From Deltaproteobacteria bacterium UBA1386 (lineage in GTDB: Bacteria > Desulfobacterota > Syntrophorhabdia > Syntrophorhabdales > Syntrophorhabdaceae): a stretch of DNA of 64,000 nt. The stretch is taken from assembly GCA_002305765.1 (NCBI GenBank), contig DBQU01000114.1, positions 39,750 to 103,749 of the forward strand, given 5' to 3'. Shown here one piece after another: positions 18,114-25,123 of the stretch. Within the stretch, counting starts at the first letter, position 1; the number at the start of each line of letters is the position of its first letter. Below the pieces are notes generated by a model that searched no databases, was not told the origin of the DNA, and saw nothing but the letters and a program-made list of their open reading frames with translations. The translations under genes and the position numbers were made by a program.

Positions 18114-18854
18114 TTACAGGTAGTTGTAAATGAACTGGGGGATGTAATGCTGCCGCTTGTTGAAAACGACGCCGAGAACGGTACCCCCGTTCTTGATGAC
18201 CTTCTCCTTCACGCTCAGGGCCACCTGCCACCGCGTTTTCTCCGCTTCGACCACGATGACGACCCCGTCGACGAGGGGTATGATCGAGGGCCCGCTCGTA
18301 TACATCATCGCCGGCGGGAAATCCACGACGATGAGTTCGAACCTTTCCTTGAGAAAGTCCCAGAACCCGCCGCCGTTGTTGAAATCGACCACCTGAGGCC
18401 GGCCCGGGTCCGACAGGCGAAACAGGGGCAATATACACAGACTGGTTCCGTCCACCGGGCAGAGCGCCTTCTCGACCTGCCCTGCCGAGAGACTCGCGTC
18501 CAGTTTGAGATCGGGGTCCATCTCAGGGTAAACAAGCCCGTTGTAGCTTCCATCGCAATCCACGAGGACAACCCCTTTCTCCATCCGGGACGCCACGGTC
18601 TTGGAGAACTCCCGGGCGATCGTGGACGTACCCTCGCTTGAACGGGACCCCACGAAGAGGACGGAGCGATGCCCGTTGCCCGGAAGGGCCGCGGTGATCG
18701 TCTGATACAGGGTGCTCATCTCGAGTTCCATGCCTGCCCCGTTGCCATTCGTCCGCTCGGCTCGCGGGACGGCCGCCGGGGGGGAAGGCGAGGATTCAAG
18801 AGGTGCCGCCCCCGCTTCCCGATAATTCTCCAATGCGTCATAGATCCTGCTCAT
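18114..18854 (-). CDS. CpsD/CapB-like P-loop protein with altered Walker A
   Basis: The 246-residue protein resembles the cytoplasmic tyrosine-autokinase/ATPase partner of Wzz proteins in EPS loci. It starts SRIYDALENYREA, followed by a Pro/Ala-rich linker. The P-loop region reads SVLFVGSRSSEGTSTIARE, with VVLVDCDGSY (Walker A-prime) and LIVVDFPPAMM (Walker B). The P-loop lysine expected in GEGKST is replaced by Thr (SEGTST), so catalysis may be impaired or altered. The C-terminus ends with three tyrosines (QHYIPQFIYNYL), as in autophosphorylated tails. A strong AAAGGAGG site precedes the ATG. Confidence 0.82.
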   Translation of the reverse strand: MSRIYDALENYREAGAAPLESSPSPPAAVPRAERTNGNGAGMELEMSTLYQTITAALPGNGHRSVLFVGSRSSEGTSTIAREFSKTVASRMEKGVVLVDCDGSYNGLVYPEMDPDLKLDASLSAGQVEKALCPVDGTSLCILPLFRLSDPGRPQVVDFNNGGGFWDFLKERFELIVVDFPPAMMYTSGPSIIPLVDGVVIVVEAEKTRWQVALSVKEKVIKNGGTVLGVVFNKRQHYIPQFIYNYL

Positions 18855-18954
18855 GTTGCCTCCTTTACGGAATGGTTCTTCTCACCATCCCTGGTCCCTT
18901 CCATTGCTCGCCGCCGAAACGTTTTCCGCCAAAAAAGACGAGAAGACGGAGGCG

Positions 18955-20274
18955 TCATCGGCCGGTCCCTTCGCCCTCCTCGGATAGGCGGGGAAAGGTC
19001 AGCATGCTGCCGGCGTGGATGACGTCGGGGTTCACAACCTGAGGGTTGCTCTTCTGGATCAGCCTGAGGATCCTCTCGTCGGATTTTCCATAGACCTCCC
19101 TCGACAGCTTGATAAGAGTATCTCCATGCACTATCGATTTCCTCACCGCCTCCGTCGCTTTCTCCACAACGGACGGGGGCACGGCGCTGTCGCCCGGTCG
19201 CGGGGCGGGCGGCTGGTTTTCGCCGGCGGGCGATTCCTTCTCCCGCGGCGAGGCTGCGGGCGGCGCCAACGCCTCACCTGTTGCAGCGGGCGGCGGCGGA
19301 ACAACCCTCGCCACCCTCGTGTCCTCTTTCCTCTGTTCCATGTGTGTAAGGTTCCGTATCTTGCCGAACACCGTTTCGTGATTCGGGAGGAACCATGCCA
19401 TCGCAATGAGCACCACAGTCAGGGCCGAGAGGGCGGGAAACCACCACCGGCCGGCGGAGGGCCATTTCAACCCGTCGAAATCGCGTATTATCTCCCTGAC
19501 AACACCCCGGGTGACGGGTTTTTTGCGGTAACCGAACCCGGTGATGAGAGCGTTGTCGCACAGGATGTTCATGGTCCGCGGAATGCCCTTCGCCTTCTTC
19601 ACGATGGCCTTGAGCGAGGTGGATGTGAAGACCGTCGACGGCGAGACGCCGGCCTTCTCGAGCCTGTACCGGATATACTCCATGCTCTCGTGCTCCGTGA
19701 GGGGCAGAATGGTCGACCTGATGGCGAGGCGCTGCCTGAGCTGCCTCAGCCTGTGCTGCTGAAGTTCCTCTTCAAACTCCGGCTGCCCCACGAGGACGAT
19801 CTGTATGAGCTTGTCCTTGGACGTCTCCAGGTTGGAGAGCATGCGCAGGTTCTCCAGAGTATCGACGGGCATGTTCTGCGCCTCATCGACGACGAGGACA
19901 ATGGTGTTCCCCCGCCTGTATTCCTCGATGAGGACCTCGTACAGCCGGTTCGTCATCTCCACGACATCGCTCGTTTCGACCGGGAGTTCCAGTTCCTGAT
20001 AGATGGTCCTCAGAAGCCCCTCGAAGGTGAGCCTGGGATTGAAAACATAGATTATCTTGAGGCGCTTCTTGTCCGCCTTCTCGAGATAGGACCTCAGTAT
20101 CGTTGTTTTTCCGACACCGACAGCTCCCACAATGGCCACAAACCCCTTCTTCTCCTCTATGCCGTAAATGATGGCGGCAAGCGCCTCCTTGTGACTCGGG
20201 CTGAGATAGAGGAACTCGGGGTCCGGCGTTATGTGGAAGGGCTGCTTCCGGAGATTGTAATAGTTGAGATACAT
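18955..20274 (-). CDS. ExeA-like AAA ATPase with transmembrane segment and LysM-like tail, XrtA type
   Basis: The 439-residue protein begins MYLNYYNLRKQPFHITPDPEFLYLS when read in two parts, a hallmark of ExeA/GspA-like ATPases and of the ATPase in exosortase EPS loci. Walker A is AIVGAVGVGKTTILR (about 46-60), Walker B is TIVLVVDEAQNM (about 125-136), and sensor-2-like GIPRTMNILCDNAL follows. After the AAA domain come one transmembrane helix (about 285-303), a Pro/Ala-rich periplasmic linker and a C-terminal LysM-like region (GDTLIKLSREVYGKSD). It may couple ATP hydrolysis to EPS export across peptidoglycan. Confidence 0.9.
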   Translation of the reverse strand: MYLNYYNLRKQPFHITPDPEFLYLSPSHKEALAAIIYGIEEKKGFVAIVGAVGVGKTTILRSYLEKADKKRLKIIYVFNPRLTFEGLLRTIYQELELPVETSDVVEMTNRLYEVLIEEYRRGNTIVLVVDEAQNMPVDTLENLRMLSNLETSKDKLIQIVLVGQPEFEEELQQHRLRQLRQRLAIRSTILPLTEHESMEYIRYRLEKAGVSPSTVFTSTSLKAIVKKAKGIPRTMNILCDNALITGFGYRKKPVTRGVVREIIRDFDGLKWPSAGRWWFPALSALTVVLIAMAWFLPNHETVFGKIRNLTHMEQRKEDTRVARVVPPPPAATGEALAPPAASPREKESPAGENQPPAPRPGDSAVPPSVVEKATEAVRKSIVHGDTLIKLSREVYGKSDERILRLIQKSNPQVVNPDVIHAGSMLTFPRLSEEGEGTGR

Positions 20275-20318
20275 GTTTCACCATCCCCTCATAGGTTTTT
20301 TGGTCAGCCGGCGTGCTG

Positions 20319-21701
20319 TCATTTCTTTGTCACCGTGATGAGGACGGGCACGCCCAGGCTCTTCTCCGCGCTGGCGGGCGTCGGCATGCCGGGCGTCATA
20401 AGCTCGAGTATGATGGCAAGAGCTATACCCGCCGCGAGGCCGCCGAAGAAGCCCGCGCCTACCATCTGGCTTCTGTTGAGTTTCTGTTTTTTCGGGAAGG
20501 CGGGGACCGTCGCTTTCTGGACAACGCTGACAGCCACCATCTTCTGCCGATCCATGTCGTCCATGATGAGGGATTCCTCCAGTTTCCGGGAATAGATCTG
20601 GTGGTTCTGTTCCAGCTGGGCGGCCTCGCGCTTGAGGCCCTGCAATGCCCTGCCGTGCCCGTCAAGGGCGTTGAGTTCGCCCTCGACCTGCCTCATCTGC
20701 GCCCGTATGCTGCCTGCCCTCGCCCTCGCGCCCGCCAGTTGCCCCTCGATCCTGGCCACTTCGACACTCCTTGCCTGCTCGGTGGCCTTGCCGATGGCAT
20801 CCTTCATCGCATTGAGCTCCTGGCGAACGGTCCCAACCATCCTGGAGTTCTCCGTGTACCTCTCGAGGAGCCCCTGTTCCTTCTGCTGCAAGGCAACGAG
20901 CTGATTGCGCGTCTCCACGGGAACATCGGCGGTCCACCTGGAACCGCGCACGAAGGCCGCCCTCTGTTCAAGCTCGGTCACTTCATTCTGGGCCGTTTTC
21001 AGCTTTTCATCGAGGGTCCCGAGGAGATCTATCAGGTTCGTCTTCTGCTCCTCGAAGGAAAAGACCTTGTTCTTCAGTTTGAAGGCGGACAGGTTGTTCT
21101 CCGATTCCTTCAGCCTCTCCTGAAAGGCCTTCTCCTGACGCTCGAGGAAGGCGGTGGTCTTGCCCCCGAAGACATCGAGGTGTTTGTCCTTGAAAGCGTC
21201 CACGAGGGTGTTGACGACTGTCGCGGATGTGGAAGGGTTTCCGTGGCTGAAGGCAACCTGGATGAGGCCCGAACCGGGAATGTTCGTCACCCTGAGATTC
21301 TCTTCGAAAGAGGCGATGGCCGCCTGCTCCGCGTCGGTCTGCGTGGCGGACCTCTTCGCGATCGCCGGGTATATCCGTCCGATCCCCAGCGTGTTGATGA
21401 CCCGTGTCAAGAGGTCCTTGCTTGTCAGAATGCTTATCTCGCTCTTCATGATCGTCTCGGGCTGGACGGAAAGCCCGGGGCTCGAGTTCGCCCCCTCCGA
21501 TGTCCTCATGAACTCTCTTCCCAGCTTGACGAGAAGAATGCTCTTCGCCTCGTAGATCCGGGGAGCGAGAAACGCATACAGGGCAACCGTTCCGAAGACA
21601 ACGACAAATACGGCGAGGATCGTGTATTTGCGTTTGAAGATAACGGAGAGAAGGTCCCGTATGTTGGTGAAGTCAATGGGTTGATGCCGCTTTTCGGTCA
21701 T
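20319..21701 (-). CDS. Chain-length determinant / GumC-like co-polymerase (Wzz family)
   Basis: A 460-residue inner-membrane protein. An N-terminal cytoplasmic stretch (DFTNIRDLLSVIFKRKYTI) leads into a transmembrane helix (about 29-50), followed by a long periplasmic coiled-coil region (about 170-400). It ends in a second transmembrane helix near 425-447 (GAGFFGGLAAGIALAIILE) with PCP-type proline/glycine signature. It controls EPS chain length with the P-loop partner encoded downstream. Separate kinase and co-polymerase genes are usual in this locus type. A GGGAGG Shine-Dalgarno precedes the ATG. Confidence 0.92.
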   Translation of the reverse strand: MTEKRHQPIDFTNIRDLLSVIFKRKYTILAVFVVVFGTVALYAFLAPRIYEAKSILLVKLGREFMRTSEGANSSPGLSVQPETIMKSEISILTSKDLLTRVINTLGIGRIYPAIAKRSATQTDAEQAAIASFEENLRVTNIPGSGLIQVAFSHGNPSTSATVVNTLVDAFKDKHLDVFGGKTTAFLERQEKAFQERLKESENNLSAFKLKNKVFSFEEQKTNLIDLLGTLDEKLKTAQNEVTELEQRAAFVRGSRWTADVPVETRNQLVALQQKEQGLLERYTENSRMVGTVRQELNAMKDAIGKATEQARSVEVARIEGQLAGARARAGSIRAQMRQVEGELNALDGHGRALQGLKREAAQLEQNHQIYSRKLEESLIMDDMDRQKMVAVSVVQKATVPAFPKKQKLNRSQMVGAGFFGGLAAGIALAIILELMTPGMPTPASAEKSLGVPVLITVTKK

Positions 21702-21724
21702 GATTCGTCAACCTCCCTTTGTTG

Positions 21725-22510
21725 TCACGGCGCCACGGTCACAGAGGCGCCTGAGTCGGGATAGACATTGGTAAAACCGCCGAGTGAATTCCTGTAGGGG
21801 TTGGTGAATTGCTGGAACCCGGGGAAACCGCCCGGGACTACCCTGTTGATGTATTCGTCCACGAACTTGTTGAGCCTCGCTATGTTCGACTTGGGAACGT
21901 AGACGATGTCGTAAGGCATGAGGTAGATATCCTGGCTCAGGTCCGTCCCGTTGATGACCTTTCCCAGGTCCAGGTTGGCGGCCATGGGCTTGCCTTCAAA
22001 GTCCTTGCGGATAATGATCACGTTGGAGAGCCGTGCCGTCTCGCGGAGTCCCCGCGCCTGGGCTATCGCCCTCATGACCGTTGTCGGACCCTTGAGCTCG
22101 ACCACGCCGGGGAGAAGGACCTCGCCGTCAACAAAGACCTTCTGGTCGGAAAAACCACGCACCGTGATGACGACCTCCGGCCTTTTCAGTTCCGACGCGT
22201 ACTTCTGTCTCAGCTGGTTCGCCATTTCACCCGGCGTCAGGCCTGCGACTCTCATCTCCGGGGCCAGGGCGAGGGATATCCGTCCGTCGGGTCTGACCGT
22301 GACCCCCGTTTCGTTGTACTCGGCACCGCCCACGAACTTGATGTCCAGAACATCTCCCGCAGCGATCACATATTCCTTCTGGGGATAAGCCCGCGACTGC
22401 TGGTCCATCTGGCTGATGGATGCGGGATTGATGACGGAATTGGGCGCGCACGCGCAAAGGAGCACGGCCGCCGCGAGAACAAGAGCTGATAATGGCATCC
22501 GAGGTTTCAT
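21725..22510 (-). CDS. Polysaccharide export lipoprotein (Wza family)
   Basis: A 261-residue lipoprotein. The signal peptide ends in a lipobox with the acylated cysteine near residue 21 (LCAC). It has the Poly_export domain (YVIAAGDVLDIKF, VTVRPDGRISLAL) and SLBB-like domains (VFVDGEVLLPGVVEL). It should form or gate the outer-membrane EPS channel. The ATG at 22510 has a perfect GGAGG eight bases upstream; the in-frame codon at 22528 overlaps that site and is unlikely. It is the first export gene of the cluster. Confidence 0.92.
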   Translation of the reverse strand: MKPRMPLSALVLAAAVLLCACAPNSVINPASISQMDQQSRAYPQKEYVIAAGDVLDIKFVGGAEYNETGVTVRPDGRISLALAPEMRVAGLTPGEMANQLRQKYASELKRPEVVITVRGFSDQKVFVDGEVLLPGVVELKGPTTVMRAIAQARGLRETARLSNVIIIRKDFEGKPMAANLDLGKVINGTDLSQDIYLMPYDIVYVPKSNIARLNKFVDEYINRVVPGGFPGFQQFTNPYRNSLGGFTNVYPDSGASVTVAP

Positions 22511-22524
22511 TATCTCCACCTCCT

Positions 22525-22776
22525 TCATTTTTCCTTCACTTTCCGGTCGCTCGCTCCCGGAAACGTCCTGTCGTCGATGCTGTCGCCCACGCGGTACATG
22601 TCGGCCCTGCCGCCGAGATCGATGTATCGCGCAGGTTTGCCGTTGCAGCTCACCAGCACCCTCGAGCCCTCCTTTTCAAGGATGACGCAACGGGAAGACT
22701 GGGCGAGCCACATACCGGAGACCGCAAGGGACAACCCGAGAACGGCCACTGTCCCTATCATGCATCGCTCTCTCAT
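22525..22776 (-). CDS. Small exported protein of unknown function
   Basis: An 83-residue protein with an N-terminal hydrophobic segment (CMIGTVAVLGLSLAVSG) that could be a signal anchor or uncleaved signal peptide. A short beta-rich region follows (SRCVILEKEGSRVLVSCNG, YRVGDSIDD). The ATG at 22776 has AGGAGG five bases upstream; the in-frame GTG at 22782 overlaps that site. It ends 14 bases before the Wza gene and is likely co-transcribed with it. I recognise no family. The short repeat of a hydrophobic strand with Cys and a YRVGD turn loosely recalls secretion-system C-type proteins, but this is weak. Confidence 0.7.
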   Translation of the reverse strand: MRERCMIGTVAVLGLSLAVSGMWLAQSSRCVILEKEGSRVLVSCNGKPARYIDLGGRADMYRVGDSIDDRTFPGASDRKVKEK

Positions 22777-22921
22777 CTTCACCTCCTGGGAGAAGTTGCT
22801 GCCCCCTTGAAGGCAGGAAAAGGATCGTTTCGGGGCAGGCTACCGCCATTCAACCTCCCGGCTGTCTCGTGCATCGTCGTCCCGCGACGGGGACATGTTC
22901 CTTTCCTGCATCCATTCGCTG

Positions 22922-22937
22922 TTCAAGGGCGGTGCCG
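22922..22937 (-). promoter_or_regulatory. Possible sigma-54 promoter upstream of the EPS export genes
   Basis: On the minus strand the sequence reads CGGCACCGCCCTTGAA. Against the sigma-54 consensus TGGCACG-N4-TTGCW it differs at three positions, including the C of the -12 element, and keeps the spacing. It lies in the 201-base gap before the small exported gene and Wza. The sigma-54 activator gene nearby makes it plausible. Confidence 0.35.
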
Positions 22938-22977
22938 CGAGGGCTCATCCCTCACGCCGCGCCGCCCCGCTATTCCT

Positions 22978-23433
22978 TCACCAGCCGCCGGTCATCTTCT
23001 TGATGACCGACAGCATTTCGCCGAAATCGGCATCCTTGTACGTCATGAACCGGGGCCTCAACTCGTGCCCCAGTGCCACGATATCCTTCTTCCTGCTCGG
23101 CAGTATCAGCACTATTTCGACATTGCACAGGAAATATCTCATCGAGAGAATGTCCATGAGGTCCTCCCTGTCGGAAACGAATATGATGGCCATCACCCTG
23201 CCTTCGGCGGGAAGGCACAGCCGCTGCTTCAGGCTCGCGAGGCTCCTGAAAAGCTCGATGTGCTCGTCAAAGAGAAGGGGTTCCAGCACGCTCCTGAGCT
23301 TCCTGGGAAGGTCCTCCCGATTCTTGGCGTAGAAGATGGTGTCGTACCGTTTCTCTGCCCCCGGTCGCACTCTTGGGCGCCTCTTCTTCGCACTGCGTTG
23401 TCCCGTCGGTCTTTCTGTGTGTTCAGCATCCAC
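22978..23433 (-). CDS. Unknown protein with receiver-like C-terminal half
   Basis: A 151-residue protein from a GTG at 23433. The N-terminus is rich in Arg and Lys. From about residue 80 alternating strands and helices appear (RVMAIIFVSDREDLMDIL, VEIVLILPSRKKDIV, RFMTYKDADFGEMLSVI). This has the shape of the second half of a response-regulator or Rossmann fold, without a recognisable phospho-acceptor site. The start is uncertain: a sigma-54-like element begins only 15 bases upstream, so an in-frame GTG at 23370 may be the real start. It is the first gene after the activator, in the EPS direction. Confidence 0.65.
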   Translation of the reverse strand: MDAEHTERPTGQRSAKKRRPRVRPGAEKRYDTIFYAKNREDLPRKLRSVLEPLLFDEHIELFRSLASLKQRLCLPAEGRVMAIIFVSDREDLMDILSMRYFLCNVEIVLILPSRKKDIVALGHELRPRFMTYKDADFGEMLSVIKKMTGGW

Positions 23434-23447
23434 AATGACTACCGTAT

Positions 23448-23463
23448 ATCAATAACCGTGCCA
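23448..23463 (-). promoter_or_regulatory. Sigma-54-like promoter at the head of the EPS locus
   Basis: The minus strand reads TGGCACGGTTATTGAT. The -24 element TGGCACG is perfect and the spacing to TTG is correct; only the conserved C of the -12 element (TTGC) is A. It is 200 bases downstream of the sigma-54 activator gene and faces the EPS genes. The predicted transcript start (about 23437) leaves almost no leader before the GTG at 23433. Confidence 0.5.
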
Positions 23464-23659
23464 CCAGCCCTCACTTTTATAAAGCGTTGACAGCAAAGGA
23501 TTTACGAAGTACCGTTGACGGAATCACCGGGGGCGTGGAATGAAGATCTGTTCACTTTTCCGGGACGGCATCCAATAAAACTGGACTCTTTGCGGTACAC
23601 TCCGGCGGCATGACCGGTGACGCCGGGGGTTCCGGGACGCGGGGCGGGTCACGCGGGGC

Positions 23660-25069
23660 TCAGTGCCTTATGTTGTATTTCTTGAGAAGACCGTACAGTC
23701 TCGTCCGTGACAGTTTGGAAAGGGCGCATGCTTCCTTGATGCTGCCCGCCGACGACGTCAGGAGATTCCTGAGGTACATTTCCTCTAGGTCCGAATAGGC
23801 GCTCTGGCGAAACCTCTTCAGGCTCAGGATCTGCTTTGCCGCGCTGGATCCGGAACCGTTGCCGCCGTTTCGCGGGACGTGATGGTTATCCTCGAACAGC
23901 GATCTCGCGATGGTGATGCGCAACTCCTGCGGCAGATGCACGGGAAAGAGCGTCTCCTCGTGGAGGCCGGCCGCGCAGGCGTGCTCGAGAACATGGAACA
24001 GTTCCCTCACGTTCCCCGGCCAATCGTACCGTATGAGGTATTTCAGGAACTCGTCGGAGAACTTCTTCGGAGCGACACCGAAACGGCGACAGACCTTCTC
24101 CACGTAAAAGACGGCCATCTCCCTTATGTCTTCGGGATGCTGTCTCAGGGGGGGCAGGTGTATCGTCATGGCGCCGAGACGATAGAGGAGGTCGCCCCTG
24201 AATTTCCCTTCCGCGACCATCTGCTCCAGGTTCTTGTTCGTCGCCGATATAAGCCTGAAATCGCTCTCCACTTCCTTCTGACTTCCGACGGGCCTGAAGC
24301 GGTGTTCCTGCAGCACGCGAAGGAACGTCTTCTGCAGCGGCAGCGGCAACTCTCCCATTTCGTCGAGGAACAGCGTCCCCCGGTGGGCCTGCCTGATGAG
24401 GCCGTCCTGCGCCCTGTCGGCGCCGGTGAAGGCACCCTTGGAATGCCCGAAGAGTATGCTCTCCACGAGGGTTTCGGGAAGGGCCGTGCAATCGACGACC
24501 ACGAAATTGTCCTGGGACCTCCCGCTGTTCAGGTGGATCGACAGGGCAAAGAGCTCCTTGCCCGTGCCTGTCTCCCCCGTGATGAGAACATTGAGGTCAC
24601 TGTCGGCAGCCCGTTTGATCATGTCCATCGCGGTCCGCATCGTGGGACTGTTCCCGACGATGCCGTTGCGCTTGATCTCCGCCATCCGCTCGCTGCCCTG
24701 ATGTTGCCTGCGATATTGGGCCACACGCGACAGGCGCGCCGTCATCTCCTTCATCGAGGCCGGCTTCGGGATGTAGTCCCAGGCGCCGTTCCGTATGGCC
24801 ATCTCGGCGCTCTCCGGCGTCCCGCCCTCGGTCATGATGATGACCGTCGGTGAGGACGGAGCGGCGTGGATCACATCAAGGACCTCCAGGGGGCTTCCAT
24901 CGGGCAGCTGCCCATCTATGAAGATCACGTCGGGAGGATTGGACGTGACCTTCTCCAGGCATTCCGTAAGGGTTTGTCCCGTCGACACGTCGTACCCCAG
25001 GCTAAGGGCACACCCGGCCAGCATATCGCACGTCTGCCTCCCGCCATCGATGATCAGCACCCGGATCAT
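23660..25069 (-). CDS. Sigma-54-dependent response regulator (PrsR/NtrC-like)
   Basis: A 469-residue protein with three parts. The receiver (1-115) has Asp52 in VIFIDGQLPDG and Lys102 in YIPKPAS. The sigma-54 AAA+ domain (about 138-370) has Walker A GETGTGKELFA, the GAFTGADR loop that contacts sigma-54, Walker B GTLFLDEMGELP and an arginine-finger region. A Fis-type helix-turn-helix forms the end (SIKEACALSKLSRTRLYGLL). The receiver starts MIRVLIIDGG, so one of the two usual acidic pocket residues (Asp-Asp) is Gly. Its position next to XrtA-type EPS genes fits PrsR, which activates such loci. No PrsK-like sensor kinase is adjacent. Confidence 0.9.
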   Translation of the reverse strand: MIRVLIIDGGRQTCDMLAGCALSLGYDVSTGQTLTECLEKVTSNPPDVIFIDGQLPDGSPLEVLDVIHAAPSSPTVIIMTEGGTPESAEMAIRNGAWDYIPKPASMKEMTARLSRVAQYRRQHQGSERMAEIKRNGIVGNSPTMRTAMDMIKRAADSDLNVLITGETGTGKELFALSIHLNSGRSQDNFVVVDCTALPETLVESILFGHSKGAFTGADRAQDGLIRQAHRGTLFLDEMGELPLPLQKTFLRVLQEHRFRPVGSQKEVESDFRLISATNKNLEQMVAEGKFRGDLLYRLGAMTIHLPPLRQHPEDIREMAVFYVEKVCRRFGVAPKKFSDEFLKYLIRYDWPGNVRELFHVLEHACAAGLHEETLFPVHLPQELRITIARSLFEDNHHVPRNGGNGSGSSAAKQILSLKRFRQSAYSDLEEMYLRNLLTSSAGSIKEACALSKLSRTRLYGLLKKYNIRH

Positions 25070-25123
25070 GGCCCGCGGTCTCCTTCCGAGCTCGCCTGGT
25101 GATATCTTCTCCCGATCATGGCG

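Noticed and set aside
16745..18133. Long plus-strand open frame (about 460 codons) opposite the EPS sugar transferase
   Set aside because: It is antisense to a well-conserved gene, its translation is rich in His, Arg, Gly and Pro with no domain, and GC-rich codon bias alone produces such frames.
19015..20595. Plus-strand open frame of about 520 codons opposite the ExeA-like ATPase and chain-length genes
   Set aside because: It spans two real genes and their gap on the other strand and has no ribosome site or domain.
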